A stretch of DNA of 64,000 bases from Brasenia schreberi (GCA_036023115.1 JAYKKT010000059.1:3820001-3884000); one strand, 5' to 3'. Numbered from the stretch's first letter, positions 43,901-54,639 are shown. The notes: generated from the sequence alone by a model not told the origin. Numbers and translations are program-made.

Positions 43901-45315
43901 GGATTAATTTGGAAGGAGCGCAACAACATTATGGAGATGAAGAATTTGATTTTGAAGAAGAAGGTGTGGGCGTGGCGATCCTGATTACAATTTGTAAAAT
44001 GTAACATTATATATAACTGTAGTGTACTGTAAACTATGTCTGTATTTTATTTTTTGGATTCAAAATATGTAAATTTGGATGCAATTGTTCAATGATGAAT
44101 GTTCAATATGTACTAAACTTACATTATATGAATTTAAAACAATTATCAGATTTTTCCTGATTTTTTTTTCGATTTTTTTTATTTTTTATTAATTTTTAAT
44201 TAATTTTTATATTATTTTAATATTAAAGTATGATACGATACGATACTCTCGTATCGTGGAGCCCAGCGATACACGATACGATATGCGTTAGACAACCTTG
44301 TGTAAAATAAGCTAGCATTTGAACGTTTATAGCACTTGATACTACCAGCAGATTCCAATGTTCTCTCATATGTAAGCTTCTTCATTAGACTTCGTAGACA
44401 GATCAGGTTAAACCTTTGTAACATCTTTTTTCCTTGTTTTGGATAATGAAAGAAATCTAATCTACATGTCCTGTTTGAAGTTATGGTGATGCAAAGCTTT
44501 CCTTCAAATATACTAAAGGCTTCTCATCTTCTCCTTCTTATACATTTTTTCACTACAGAAGCACATGAGTGCCCCAATGAAACTTTAAGGTATTCTTTTA
44601 TAAATTAGATAGCATGTTTCCGTTTAGGTACTTTGATGAAATACAAGGTTTTGCAGTTGACGGGGTCCTGCATAACGCCGACTTGGGAATAAGGGAAACA
44701 ACTTTGTTCCCAGAAGAAGTGATGGTTTGTGTCATTCAGCAGACTTTTTCATTGCAATTAGTGTGCATACTCTTTTGTATTTTTTATGAATGCAAGATAA
44801 TCAATCTGATGCAATTTTCCTACATTGCAGCAAGGGCCTACCCTTGAGCACCTAATAATGAAAGAACCTTGAACTAGTATGACAAAATACCATGACATTC
44901 TTTTGCATTGTAAGAATTATCTTGAAGATTGATGTAGTTGTAAATGGTTTTGTATTTGCAGCATCTGGAATTCTGCAGAATGCTTTTTCGCCTTCTCTTT
45001 AATGATTTCAATGAAGTTGATTGAAGTTTTCTTTATTCAGGTTTCATTTGTTATTGTTGGTATTCTTAATTTCAATGTGGTTTGTTAAAAATTGTTGACG
45101 GATCGGTTGTCACTGTAGTGGTTCAGTTATGTTGGTATATTTCCAATATGATTTGTTATTACATTGCCTTTTTCAAATGGATGCACCGAAAAGGTAGTAT
45201 GTCTTGTATTTGACACAATTTTGATTTTTATGAAATGCAGAGGAAGCTGATTTTAAAGTTCACCCACAAGTACAGGCTAGGATTATGGAAACCAAGAGCT
45301 GTGATCTCAAAGTAA
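37966..45315 (+). CDS. IGR-motif mitochondrial ribosomal protein (mS41/Fyv4 type)
   Basis: Three exons, 37966-38080, 38275-38423 and 45241-45315, join in frame to 112 residues. Residues 1-35 (MVMTASFLLNRILPCRG...) are rich in Arg, Ser and hydrophobics and acid-free, as in a mitochondrial presequence. The IGR motif domain follows: GIPEFLQAVGKGVE, EIGDFQKLL, RTLRLKKLGVPCKHRK and HKYRLGLWKPR. The family corresponds to yeast Fyv4, the small-subunit mitoribosome protein mS41. The last exon codes for only 24 residues and lies 6.8 kb away, beyond an intron holding an RTE fragment and a hAT element. Both junctions are GT-AG and phases agree. A second ATG two codons later (MTASF) could also serve as start. 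Confidence 0.88.
39464..40090 (+). mobile_element. 5'-truncated RTE-type LINE in the mS41 intron
   Basis: 627-bp insertion with a 15-bp target duplication, TAGTCAACACAAACT at 39,449-39,463 and 40,091-40,105. The frame 39,533-39,925 codes for the C-terminal part of an RTE reverse transcriptase (INAGWVKWRGASG, IRPAMFYGYECW, MKMLRWMSGHTRKD, HHLRWFGHI). The 3' tail ends in TTGTTGTTGTTG. Confidence 0.92.
41070..41144. repeat. 19-bp palindromic tandem repeats in the hAT 5' end
   Basis: About four copies of CGTATCGCACGATACGGCC at 41,070, 41,089, 41,108 and 41,127. Each contains the 7-bp palindromic arms CGTATCG and CGATACG around CA. Related words fill 40,990-41,155 and 44,227-44,290. Confidence 0.92.
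41553..44003 (+). pseudogene. hAT transposase (BED-ZnF, DUF659, hAT dimerisation), inactivated
   Basis: The start MAGRGGRDSHSKSDDPAW leads into a BED zinc finger (IRCLFCEKVVSSGISRLKHH). In-frame stops follow at 41,931, 42,114 and 42,138, the last replacing the Trp of the family GRWFYDA motif. The DUF659 part is in shifted frames at 42,233-42,538 (CTIMADGWIDRRGRTLLNFL) and 42,525-43,097 (ITDNAANYKAAG, FYWTPCASHCLDLILEDIG). The later part at 43,104-43,380 is followed by an apparent intron with a TTTTTTTACAG acceptor. The dimerisation domain (RVLSQTFSATGCERNWSVF, RLEHKRLNDLVYIR) has a stop directly after NWSVF. It cannot make an intact transposase. Confidence 0.9.
44561..44863 (+). other. Unassigned exon-like blocks in the mS41 intron
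   Basis: Three segments with good acceptors (CACTACAG, CCGTTTAG, ATTGCAG) and donors (AAG/GTATTC, ATG/GTTTGT) join in one frame. They read EAHECPNETLR, then YFDEIQGFAVDGVLHNADLG and a following LFPEEVM, then QGPTLEHLIMKEP and a stop. The residues look like real protein, but I do not recognise the family. They lie between the hAT element and mS41 exon 3, and their phase (1) does not match mS41 exon 2 (phase 0). Confidence 0.35.
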
Positions 45316-45994
45316 ATTTACTTTTTTTTTTCCTAGGCCAGTAGCCGCCTGAATGCATGAACTTCTGAACTGCTTATCAAGTTGTAGTTTGATATACGTA
45401 ACTGTAAAACTGGTTCCTCGTTAACCTCTGCATTTTCTCCTCTTATTCCCAGAAAATGGTTCTGAGTTTTCGTTGAAATTAGTCATCATGTGAACCTTGG
45501 TCTTGTTCAGTTCAAAACCTCCTGAAACTGATATAAACTCAAAACAGCAGCATATTAGCCCAAGTTATAATTGTTGTTTCTACTTTTGATAAAACTCCAT
45601 TCTCTGTGAAGAAAAGATAAAACGTCTTAATTTTATTTGGAAGCTATACAGGAAAAGGAAGGGAAATCCTTTATCTACTGTTTCTGAATCCTGGCGGTAA
45701 CCTTTTTCGATTCTTTACATGGCCCTGAAAAAGCGGCATTGCATGTGGGGCTTTATACTGCCTGACATCTTTTATTTGTAAAGTATTTTGGAGAGGGATG
45801 GAGGGATTAATAAGTTTATGCTTAGGGAGTTATGATATTTATGAGTTATGAAACTAATTTGTCAAGTAGTGACATGGAAGTGGGCTATCTGTGAGAAAGA
45901 GGAGATGAAATTGTGAAGATGCTGATGGTCCGTGGATTCTGGTTAATATGGGTTCATGAGATATTGAGAAGTATTTGGATGACTCATTTACATT
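45316..45994. other. 3' region of mS41 gene, no other gene
   Basis: Probable 3' UTR and spacer to the convergent NLR fragment. No coding region recognised. Confidence 0.45.
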
Positions 45995-46663
45995 TTACAT
46001 TTTATCATCGAATGATTGAGAAACATATACCCATGCATGACAATGAAAATGAGTCTGCACCCTTTGGCTGTTGTACACTTCCTTTGCGAGAGTCGTCTTT
46101 CCTGAACCTCCCATACCCACCAGTGAGATCTGTGTAAACCTTGAGTTTCCTTCCCTTAACCATCCTGTTATTTTTTCAATATCTGCATCTATTCCTACCA
46201 CATCAACTTCCCCAGAAAAACATGCTGCTCTAGGAACTTGTAACATTCTAATGACAGACTCAATACTATTGTTGGTTTCCTCTGTCCAGTTCAAATAGTA
46301 TCCATCTCTTCTTTGTGATATCCCCCGCACCCTGCTTTTGATGGATTTGATCTGAGTGGCTATATCACGGCGACACTTCAGATTCATTAATGACCGGAAG
46401 TCCGCATAGATAGAGTTTTTGATTCCTGTTACAATGATATCCTCAATATCAAATGCTGCCTCTCTCACTTGTTTCACCCATTCCACAATTCTATTGTCAC
46501 CTGCATTCTGCCTTTTGTCTGCATCTTTCAGAAAGGATCTCATGCTCTGTGACTCTCTCATGATCTCCTCGATTTCGTCTCTCACCCCTGTAAAGAGCTG
46601 CACTTCATGCACCAATAAAATTTCCAATTTCTTGAGCAAGAATTCCACAGGAATTTGTGCCAT
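45995..46663 (-). CDS. Truncated NLR (Rx-type CC and start of NB-ARC)
   Basis: 222 residues from MAQIPVEFLL. An Rx_N coiled-coil domain covers about 1-125, with an EDVID-like AAFDIEDIIV segment. The start of an NB-ARC domain follows: VGIDADIEKITGWL, the P-loop GMGGSGKTTLA (183-193) and an RNBS-A-like HCHAWVYVSQSF. The frame then stops (DDKM, TAA). The rest of NB-ARC and all LRRs (normally several hundred residues) are absent downstream. Such fragments are usually pseudogenes, though short CC-NB proteins can be expressed. The ATG at 46,663 is preferred to one 30 codons upstream, which lies in a TA array. The gene is convergent with mS41, about 680 bp apart. Confidence 0.88.
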   Translation of the reverse strand: MAQIPVEFLLKKLEILLVHEVQLFTGVRDEIEEIMRESQSMRSFLKDADKRQNAGDNRIVEWVKQVREAAFDIEDIIVTGIKNSIYADFRSLMNLKCRRDIATQIKSIKSRVRGISQRRDGYYLNWTEETNNSIESVIRMLQVPRAACFSGEVDVVGIDADIEKITGWLREGNSRFTQISLVGMGGSGKTTLAKEVYNSQRVQTHFHCHAWVYVSQSFDDKM

Positions 46664-46734
46664 CTTGTATTCTGCCTTCCTTCTGTGGAAAATTTGGAAA
46701 AAGATGTACACAAATGAGTTTGTTTGAACGATCA

Positions 46735-46815
46735 TATATATATATATATACACTATTCAGCTGCGGTTCATGGACTGAATTCCATCTGAAAACATATTTA
46801 ATAAGAAATGTATAC

Positions 46816-46860
<45 letters not shown>

Positions 46861-46880
46861 GTATGTATGTGTGTGTATGT
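46735..46880. repeat. TA, CA and TG microsatellites upstream of the NLR fragment
   Basis: (TA)n at 46,735-46,750, (CA)n then (TA)n at 46,820-46,860, followed by GTATGTATGTGTGTG. Confidence 0.85.
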
Positions 46881-46969
46881 AAAATGTAAATGCGTTCAAC
46901 TTCAGATGGAATTTAATGCACAATGGCGGGAAATTGCAGCCCTGAGAGAAAGATAATTTGTCATCCAAA

Positions 46970-47127
46970 TGGCCTTTTTAGTGTCATCCACGTTAGGCCA
47001 TTATAGCAAGAGTTTTGTGCAGACAAAACATGTTGGCACGTTTACTAAATAACCTTTTTTAGTGGCATACACGTTAGGCGAGAATAAGCAAGAGTTTTGT
47101 GCAGACAAAACATGCTGGGACGTTGAG
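46970..47127. repeat. 82-bp imperfect tandem duplication
   Basis: Shared words AGTGTCATCCACGTTAGG / AGTGGCATACACGTTAGG and GCAAGAGTTTTGTGCAGACA at an offset of 82 bp. Confidence 0.85.
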
Positions 47128-47129
47128 CA

Positions 47130-47160
47130 CCCCCCCCCCCCCCCCCCCCCCCCCACCCCC
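47130..47160. repeat. Poly(C) tract
   Basis: 25 consecutive C, one A, then five C, directly followed by a short TA array. The minus strand is a G-run. Confidence 0.9.
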
Positions 47161-47300
47161 TATATATATATATGAAAGAGCCAGCATTTAAGGCATATAG
47201 TGCATTAAATCTGAAGTATAAAAGTATATCCATATCTTTAATTCAAATTTTCATAGTTGATCTTATCAATTGAATGGTAGGAATGTTTGAATAGATTTGA

Positions 47301-47377
<77 letters not shown>

Positions 47378-50300
47378 CTGTATAGAGAGAGAAAGAGACT
47401 TAATGAAGAGAAAGAGCCTACATTTTTTGCATATTTTTGATGGCTCATGTTTTTGAGTTTTTGTATTTTCTTCAGAGTCAGTGAGATGGAGCTATTATGA
47501 AAAGGTTGAGATCAGATTATATCGTCAATACTTAAAAAGAGAATGCCTCAAAAGTGTTGAAAGAACTATAAAACATAAAATTTGCTTTCCCAGTAAAGTA
47601 CTAATATAGCACAAGATAGAGCACTATTGCAAGTAAAAATGTACCTAATCGATTCCTCTTGATGCCTGACGAGTCTTATTTTTTCCTAATTGACATTTAC
47701 ATATTAACCAAAAGCAAACTTTTACTTTCACCTAAAGACTTGCCTTAGGTAATTGGCAGAAAATTTAAGCCTTCGTTAAATTATATCTAATGGTTACAAT
47801 ACCTTCATTTATTACTTGCTGATCCTGAACGTGAAAAGAAGGTTAAGAGAGGCTATTGCATTACTTTCTGGTTTGATTAGTGGCAGTGAATCTGGTTGGC
47901 AGGTCGGGTTCATCACTTTGAGTTTCGATCAAAACCAGGTCAACCCAGGCCCCGATCATTTTTATCTGGTCTTTTCCCAAAACCTGAACCCAGCTGACCT
48001 GATGCGACTGACCCACGATCACAGGAGTAGTGTCAACCATGAGTGGAGCTTAGCGATGTTCTTCAATTGGGTAGAAATAGTTTTGATGTGTAATTACACA
48101 TTGCTACCTTTATTTTTGTTGACATGTATATTTATTCCCATTCATTTATTACATTATGTTGGAAGACGAGAACATCAACAAGAAATGGTTTATGTTGGTG
48201 GATTGACATTAGTGGAGAAGATAAATTCAGGCTTTGTTTGTAGCTACAGGCATGTCACGCTTGTCTATCAATTTGCTGATTAACCGAAGACTGAATCAAT
48301 TCTAGAATGGCTCCCGGCAAGACTAAACAAAGCAAAGTGCAGACTAATAATGCATTTGAACACAAATGGGTATATGAGAAACGGATGAAAATAGGTTGAT
48401 TTCCTTCCTTCGGGGCACATTTGAAGGGCCAAGTTCCAAATGTAGAGTTCTCGCCTGTGCTTTATGGGTAATGCGGGAAGATAGTCAAGAACATGCAATA
48501 GTTAATTTTGATCTGAATGTGGTATTTTACTTAATTGATATCCAGGGAAAAAAGGTGTTTATCGTTTGATTATTCAATAAACTACCCACTGCTTTTGTGA
48601 CTGTAGTAATAGCTTTCTCGGTACTGAAATAAAATCCCCCTCTTCTGATTATTCAATAAGTTCATGAGCTTATTATCCTGGGTCGGAACAAGTTCATAGG
48701 ATCCCCTTCTTATGTCTCTATGTCCGGGATGGCAACCTGGGGGCACAAGAAAAAGAGAGGAATGGGCTTTCTCTCCTCCCCACTTGGGAGTCTTACACGA
48801 CGGGCTGTTAGCTCTATAGCTGGTCGCATATCAGCGAAGTTGCACTCAGAGGACTGCCAAGCATAAACCAGGATATTTGCATCAAGCTCGGTATGATATT
48901 CAGGCTGATGGAATTAAAGATGCACCACCACCAAGGTGAATATGATTGGGAAGTCCTGTAGAAAGGTTCACAACTTCAAAATATGTGGATTATTTCGATA
49001 GAAGTACGAAACAGCAACAGCAAAAGAGCCTGAAATACATAAATTCAAGTGTTTTGATTCACCTCTTTGTAGGTTGTTGGCAGGGCTTGGCCATCTTAAT
49101 GTGTGGAATACTGAGAAACTAACCTACTTAGCCAAGTAAACCCATAAAATGCAAGGATAAATGAACCTCAAATGCCTTACAGACCATCAAAGTAGTGTAC
49201 CCCTTTTAAACTATTGCTCTTGTTTTAACCTAAAACATATCATTAGCTGTCAAAACAAAGCTAATCTTTGGGAGTCCTCTTCTCCGCAGAGTAAAATTAG
49301 CCACATGCAACAGATTCAGAGCAAATAAAATCCCTTGAAGCAGTTTCCTCATAGCACTGCAATTTTTGGTCTGTCAAAGAAAACGAGTTTATGTACATAA
49401 TGCACAATCACAAATAGGTTTACAAGACAAACTCAAGTCAAATCAAGAAGGGTGGACATTGGCTCAAACACAACCACCATAGTGACACAACAAAATTCAA
49501 ACTCCCGTGGACCAAAACCCCTTGACCTTAATAACACCCCAGTGGAAGAAATCCCCTTGTGATCTTTCTTTCACCTTAGCTCCTTTCCTCCATACCTGCT
49601 CCGGACGTCTGCTCTATAACGCTGCAAGAAGAAGAACCTCGAATGATGTTTCTGTGGCTGTAAAATATTGTAACAATAGTGACAACTTCAAAGAACAGAG
49701 TTTCACATAATCTTTTCTTGTCGTGTCTGCAATGAACCAAATGGCAACTGCAATGGTCATCTTAAGCAATTGCCACAAACTCTTATCAAAGGCTAAACTT
49801 TTCAAAAATGTCAGTCAGTTTATTTTGTCAATTGTTTCCAGTTGAAAGAAAGGAGTCAGTGGAATACACCTTCAAACGAAAAGAACAATCTAAGAGCACC
49901 ATTTCCAAACAATTTTAAGGATGATGTCAGATAAATTATCTAAGGAAGCGCAATGTGAAATAACCAACCGCTATTCTTTTCAAGCCATGTGCAAGTTCCA
50001 GCATTTTCTTGGCTTGAATCAACAAATGTGCAATCCAATTCATATTAAGAGGATTCAGGTGGATTGGCTTCCTTGACCTTAACCATGCCTTTTCTGAGTG
50101 CTCAGCTAGATGGCGCAAATGAGGATTTCGGAGGTTGCTTCTCACGTGTACTATTCTCACCCAAAAAGGCTTAACTTTGGAGATATTACCGAGTCCGATG
50201 CATTAGTCTTGGAATATAAAACACAACTCTCCTCTTGTCTGGCTTGAGACGGGTTATCTAGGGGTAATTCCTCACCATATGGAGGGTTAAATAGTTAGGT

Positions 50301-50451
50301 AGCTGTATAGATGGTAAATTCCACCATACAGTTTACGGGCTTCAGAAATTCATAGACAGATTTGTAGCCAGCTTTACAGAAGAAACGCAAATGATCTGTT
50401 ACACTTTTGGAAGAAAGAAAATCTAATATAAAGCATCGAGTAAATTAGAGC
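47161..50451. other. Intergenic, mostly unassigned
   Basis: (TA)n(TG)n lies at 47,307-47,378. A decayed RTE fragment at about 47,490-47,640 shares a 'cctcaaaagtgttgaaa' word with the copy at 9.7 kb. GGTC/GACC-rich MITE-like words occur at 47,880-48,050. Minus-strand frames at 49,614-49,805 and 49,936-50,160 (64 and 74 codons) are protein-like in places, but I recognise no family and no exon structure. Confidence 0.4.
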
Positions 50452-51586
50452 CTACCCAGGTGATTCAGATGAAGCAGAAGTGATGTCTATGGAATTATTA
50501 CTGTTGAACTCGACTGAAATAAAGCCAGGTGTACTTGCCATGGCAGGAACAGGGGAACCTTGAAATTTCACAGTAGAGTTGCTTTGAGAGAAGACACCTA
50601 CCAGAATTTCATCAAATAGGAAATATCATCAGGTGTAATACTACCAAAAAAAGGAAGAAAAGAAGAAAAGAAGAAAGAGAAACAGCAGAATTGTGTGCCT
50701 TGCAGCTAAGAAGACTATCTTCAAACATTTACGGAATGGACAACGGAGTAAAATAGAATATCCCAACGTTAATCTCGTTCTCACATAACAAGTTTCAGTG
50801 GAAACTCTCCAAATGCTTTATCATCACAACCGATAATGTATACTGCACTAAATAACTGAAATATATGTTTTTTTATCATCATGGCCATGACTTAGCTTAT
50901 AGATCTGAACTTTTTCTTTTATGAACTTGATCAAAAGAATATCTATTCAAAAATGTCTGAGTAAGAACAAACATGAATTCCTGTATGTGTAGAAAATGAA
51001 CAGTAGTCCTTTGCAGCAATAATGGGAAGATATAGCTACCTTGCAGAAGTATAACCAGGCAAAACACAATTGTTATAATCATCGCGCAGATGCTTCCGTT
51101 TGAAGATGATGGCTTGTTGGCTTTCATCTTCTTCAAAGCTTTCATCCTCTCAATTCTTGCCCGCTTCAGCATTGCAAGCTCTGACATCTGCTGGACAAGC
51201 TTCTGATCAGCAGCATCCAGTAATGGTCCTTTGGGTGGCCGTGGAGGTCTTGGAGGCTTTTTACAGTTTGGTTTCCTAGGTTTTCCACCTCCAATTCTTT
51301 TCTCCTTCACTCTTGCCTTGTCTTCCACTAATATTTTCATTGCTGATACTTCTATACTTCCTGGATAAATATCTGAAGCATTGGTTGCATGATTGCAAAA
51401 ACTTGTAGTATCCACTCCTTTTACAGAACCATCCAACCTCACGAAGCTACTCCAAGCTCTTCCAAGTGCTTTCTTTGATTGTTCGGTACCAGAAGATGTT
51501 AATTTTGAGTCTTCATCAGGATTATTTGTTCTTCCGCATTCCAGATCTAGGATGTGGACTCTTTCAGTTCTACCAGCCTGATCCAT
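50452..51586 (-). CDS. Conserved plant protein with one TM segment, function unknown
   Basis: Exons 51040-51586 and 50452-50597 join in frame to 230 residues. The N-terminus is MDQAGRTERVHILDLECG. A basic, Pro-rich block (KPPRPPRPPKGPLLDAADQK) is followed by a charged helix (ELAMLKRARIERMKALKKMK). One hydrophobic segment (about residues 165-180, CAMIITIVFCLVILLQG) leads into a Ser/Asn-rich tail of about 50 residues ending SASSESPG. This layout recurs in unnamed plant transmembrane proteins; its function is not known to me. The start at 51,586 is preferred to one 11 codons upstream because an acceptor-like GCTAAACAG lies just before it. The frame and GT-AG site support the second exon. Confidence 0.82.
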
Positions 51587-53084
51587 AATCCACCGTCTGT
51601 TTAGCAACAAAGGACCCAAAAATTTATCCCATCAAAGATAGACTCTTTCTGCAGAACTTCTTAGCCAAAACCGCTGATCACCGTTAGGTGGCGTATGTAA
51701 CTCCTGAAGGTGTAATTCTTAATAAAGCATACTGATCATGACAGGTGTAACGCTGGCCCTTCTCTGAGCCCAAATGCACTTCCTTCTGGCCTCAAACTCA
51801 AAATTTTGCAGGCAGATTCTTCAGCAACAGCTCAGAATACAGAGGGGAAAATCGAGCGAGAGGACTACAAGAGGGGTGAACAATTGAACCAATCTAATCC
51901 TCCAGACCACATCTTGACTAACTAGCTGCTTTATGAAAGTGCACTCGTATGCTACTAGGACACAACACGAAATGAGAAAGTGTATGTTGCAAATTTCGCT
52001 CTCTGAAAGTGCCTGAACTAGAGGAACACTTTATTTTGTACAAATTTTGTTCCTCCCTATATTGCTTCAGAGTATCGCATAGTACTTTTACAATACAATA
52101 GCAGGCCATAAAGCTCCAAAAACACTGATGCCATATTCAACCTCCAGACAAATGTTGATCGCTCACATCCTGAAATTGTGCCAAAGGACTTCTGTTAAGT
52201 TGACGGAACTGGAGAAAAACAAAATGAAGAATCATAGCAAGTGAATACGCTGATGATATTTTTGTTATTAGCGGAAAAGTAAACCAGCAATAATTTTTTT
52301 TATCATATTCAACACCAAGAAGAGGAAGACACTGATGAACCCACAACTACGATGCCACCAACATGTCCGTGCTGCAAAAGTGTTTGTTGAGATTCAGAAG
52401 TCACTAGAATCAGATTAGAATTACCTTTATGCATTTCCCCCAATATGACGATCACAAGCCCAAGATTTTCCAGGCAAATTACCTTGTCCAACCAAGACAA
52501 AGGCAGGAAGAGATTAAACGACAACAGTGGAACGTCCTATGAAATTTCAACTTCCATTTAAGTCATGCCAATAACAGAATCCCCTCTTCAGACAATCCGG
52601 CCAAGGAATTTCGTCTCTGCCGACAATCAAATAAGTACCAACTAACCAAACAAAAACAGATCCCCTCAAACAAAATTCACGAACCAAAAATGTAAAAGGA
52701 TAAAAGAAAGCGGAGAACACAACAAACCCAATCCAAAGAAACCAACAAAACCAAAACAAGCATTTACCCCCAAGACCCAAATGCAACACCAGAAAGACCA
52801 AGAACCGCCAGATTGCTCTCTTAAGAGACCAAACAGGACTCAAATTCCTTCACCCAAATCATCAAAAACCAGCAAAACAAGACATGGGTTGCCAAAAGAC
52901 ACCGAATGCAACCCAAAGCCCTAAACAGAACCACATCAAAACGTGCATTGCGTAAACTAAATCAAAGAAACCAAACGCCAACACAAAAATAGCACACGTA
53001 GAGAGAGATAACCACAGTGTGGGAGATGAATCGAGAAAAGGAAGAAAAGGAAAAGCACATCAGATGCAGAGGAATGTACCTCCG
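51587..53084 (-). other. Probable 5'-UTR intron region
   Basis: No protein-coding frame of interest. It lies between the start codon and a probable 5'-UTR exon at 53,085-53,160. Confidence 0.4.
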
Positions 53085-53160
53085 GCCTCCGGGATCGGAA
53101 ATCCACAGAGAGAGAGAGAGAGAGGTGGGGAGGGGTAGAGCCAATCCGCCGTTTCCAAGA
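53085..53160 (-). other. Probable 5'-UTR exon of the TM-protein gene
   Basis: The minus strand has a (CT)n-rich leader followed by GATCCCGGAGGCCGGAG and a strong donor GTACATTCC. Its GC-rich and pyrimidine-rich character fits a plant transcription start region. The link to the coding exon is inferred. Confidence 0.45.
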
Positions 53161-54536
53161 CGTTAGTTCTTAAAATAGGATCTCTCTCGAAAAAGAGTTG
53201 AAAAGAAAGTCCAAAATTTACAGAGGGACGAAGTTCAAGAAGGATAAGGCATCAACCCCACCTTTTATACGGGGTTGCATTTTCTTACGCTTGTTTTTTA
53301 CCAGAAAACGGAACAAATGGCAGCTACCGAAGCACAAGGATTTCCTGTTTGACATTTGCCTCTACTTTTAGATGGAAATCACAACAATACGGCGAAGCCA
53401 ACCATCATTTAGCGACCTAGCCACAGCTTGATTGCATGGCTGGAGTTGGCTTGGCTACAGGCTGCTAGTTGAGCCCAATGAACCGAGCCGCCCTTGTTCC
53501 TTACTCGGCTTGTTTTCTATCCCGGCTAATCGCTTGTTCAAAAGGCCAGTTGCACAATGAACCGAAACATGAATTGTTCATGCCTTGTTCGTCAAGATCT
53601 TGTTCATGTTAGCTCGTTAGCTGCCAAGCCAAACATGAATTACTTGTGTGCCGAGTTAAATGAGCTGAACATGAGCCGCTAAAAACCACATTTTAACATG
53701 TAATTTCCATTAAAAATCTATTTATAGTAAAAAAATATTATATGGTTTTCTTCTAGAATGGGAATTCTTTTTATCAGTTAACTAAACTCACTTATACCAA
53801 ACCAAACTACACATAGTGCTCATGTGCAACTTATAAAGCTTAATAGCTTTTAGCTTTATGAGCCGGCTCATGTTTAGGCAGTTTCAAAACAAGGAAGAGC
53901 TCATAGCTACTTGAACCAAGCTGAGCCATGAGCAGCTCTGTCGCGTATCAGCACTTCTAGGAGGGGGCGGATTTTTTTTTCCAAGGTACATTTACCACTT
54001 TTCTTACCTTTTTATTAAATACATTTAAAGGTTTGGAGATGTTTTGGACGACTCGACTCGGTTCATTTTGTTAACCACATAGAACGTTTATGATGATATA
54101 CACTAGAAAAACATGGGTATAATTTAATCAAATGATCGTATATTTTAATTTTACAAGAAAAATTTATAGAAAAAATTTCTTAATGTATAATTAAAAGATG
54201 AATATTTTACTCAAAATCATACGTGGAAATTTATATTACATTTCTAACATTAACGAGTAACTCGTGCTCAAATCATTCAACCGGGCTTTTGTTTGGTTGG
54301 TTCATGTTCTGTGCAGCTTAAATGAGCAAATTAGCTGAATATCATCAAGATCTTGAGTTGACTAACAAGCCCTGACCAGCCCGATGTCTAACACCAGACC
54401 CAGCATTGCGTATCAAAGAGAGGGGATATACATGCTCAAAACTGGTTGATCAATACAACAATACAAGGATGACGGCATTATCATGACCAAAGCTAAGTCC
54501 GACTTCCATTTTTCCAAAAAAGAAAGAAAATCTCTT
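53161..54536. other. Intergenic with a MITE-like GAGCCG/CGGCTC-rich region
   Basis: 53,400-53,960 carries many GAGCCG, AGCTCG and CATGAG words with an AT-rich middle, resembling 36,900-37,150. No gene recognised. Confidence 0.45.
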
Positions 54537-54553
54537 TGGAGAAGCCAACTCTA

Positions 54554-54601
54554 CAACAACAACAACTAAGCCTTTTCTCATACTAGACGGGATCGGCTAC
54601 A
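54554..54601 (-). mobile_element. 48-bp RTE-tail-only insertion with 17-bp duplication
   Basis: The minus strand reads TGTAGCCGATCCCG, then AAAAGGCTTAGTTGTTGTTG. It is bounded by the perfect 17-bp repeat TGGAGAAGCCAACTCTA at 54,537-54,553 and 54,602-54,618. Confidence 0.92.
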
Positions 54602-54639
54602 TGGAGAAGCCAACTCTAAATAAGAAAAGTTATTGCACT

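Larger units (their letters stand above)
40981..44300 (+). mobile_element. hAT transposon with 8-bp target duplication
   Basis: A 3,320-bp element in intron 2 of the mS41 gene. The perfect 8-bp duplication TGTAAAAT lies at 40,973-40,980 and 44,301-44,308. The termini are short imperfect inverted repeats (AAGTGTTGTC at left, CAAGGTTGTC at right in reverse complement). Subterminal regions at both ends are packed with GTATCG/CGATAC words. The inside codes for a hAT transposase of the BED plus DUF659 plus dimerisation type, now broken by stops and frameshifts. Confidence 0.92.

Noticed and set aside
52547..52843. 98-codon hydrophobic minus-strand frame
   Set aside because: It lies in the probable 5'-UTR intron of the TM-protein gene, has low-complexity Trp/Phe-rich composition and no family match.
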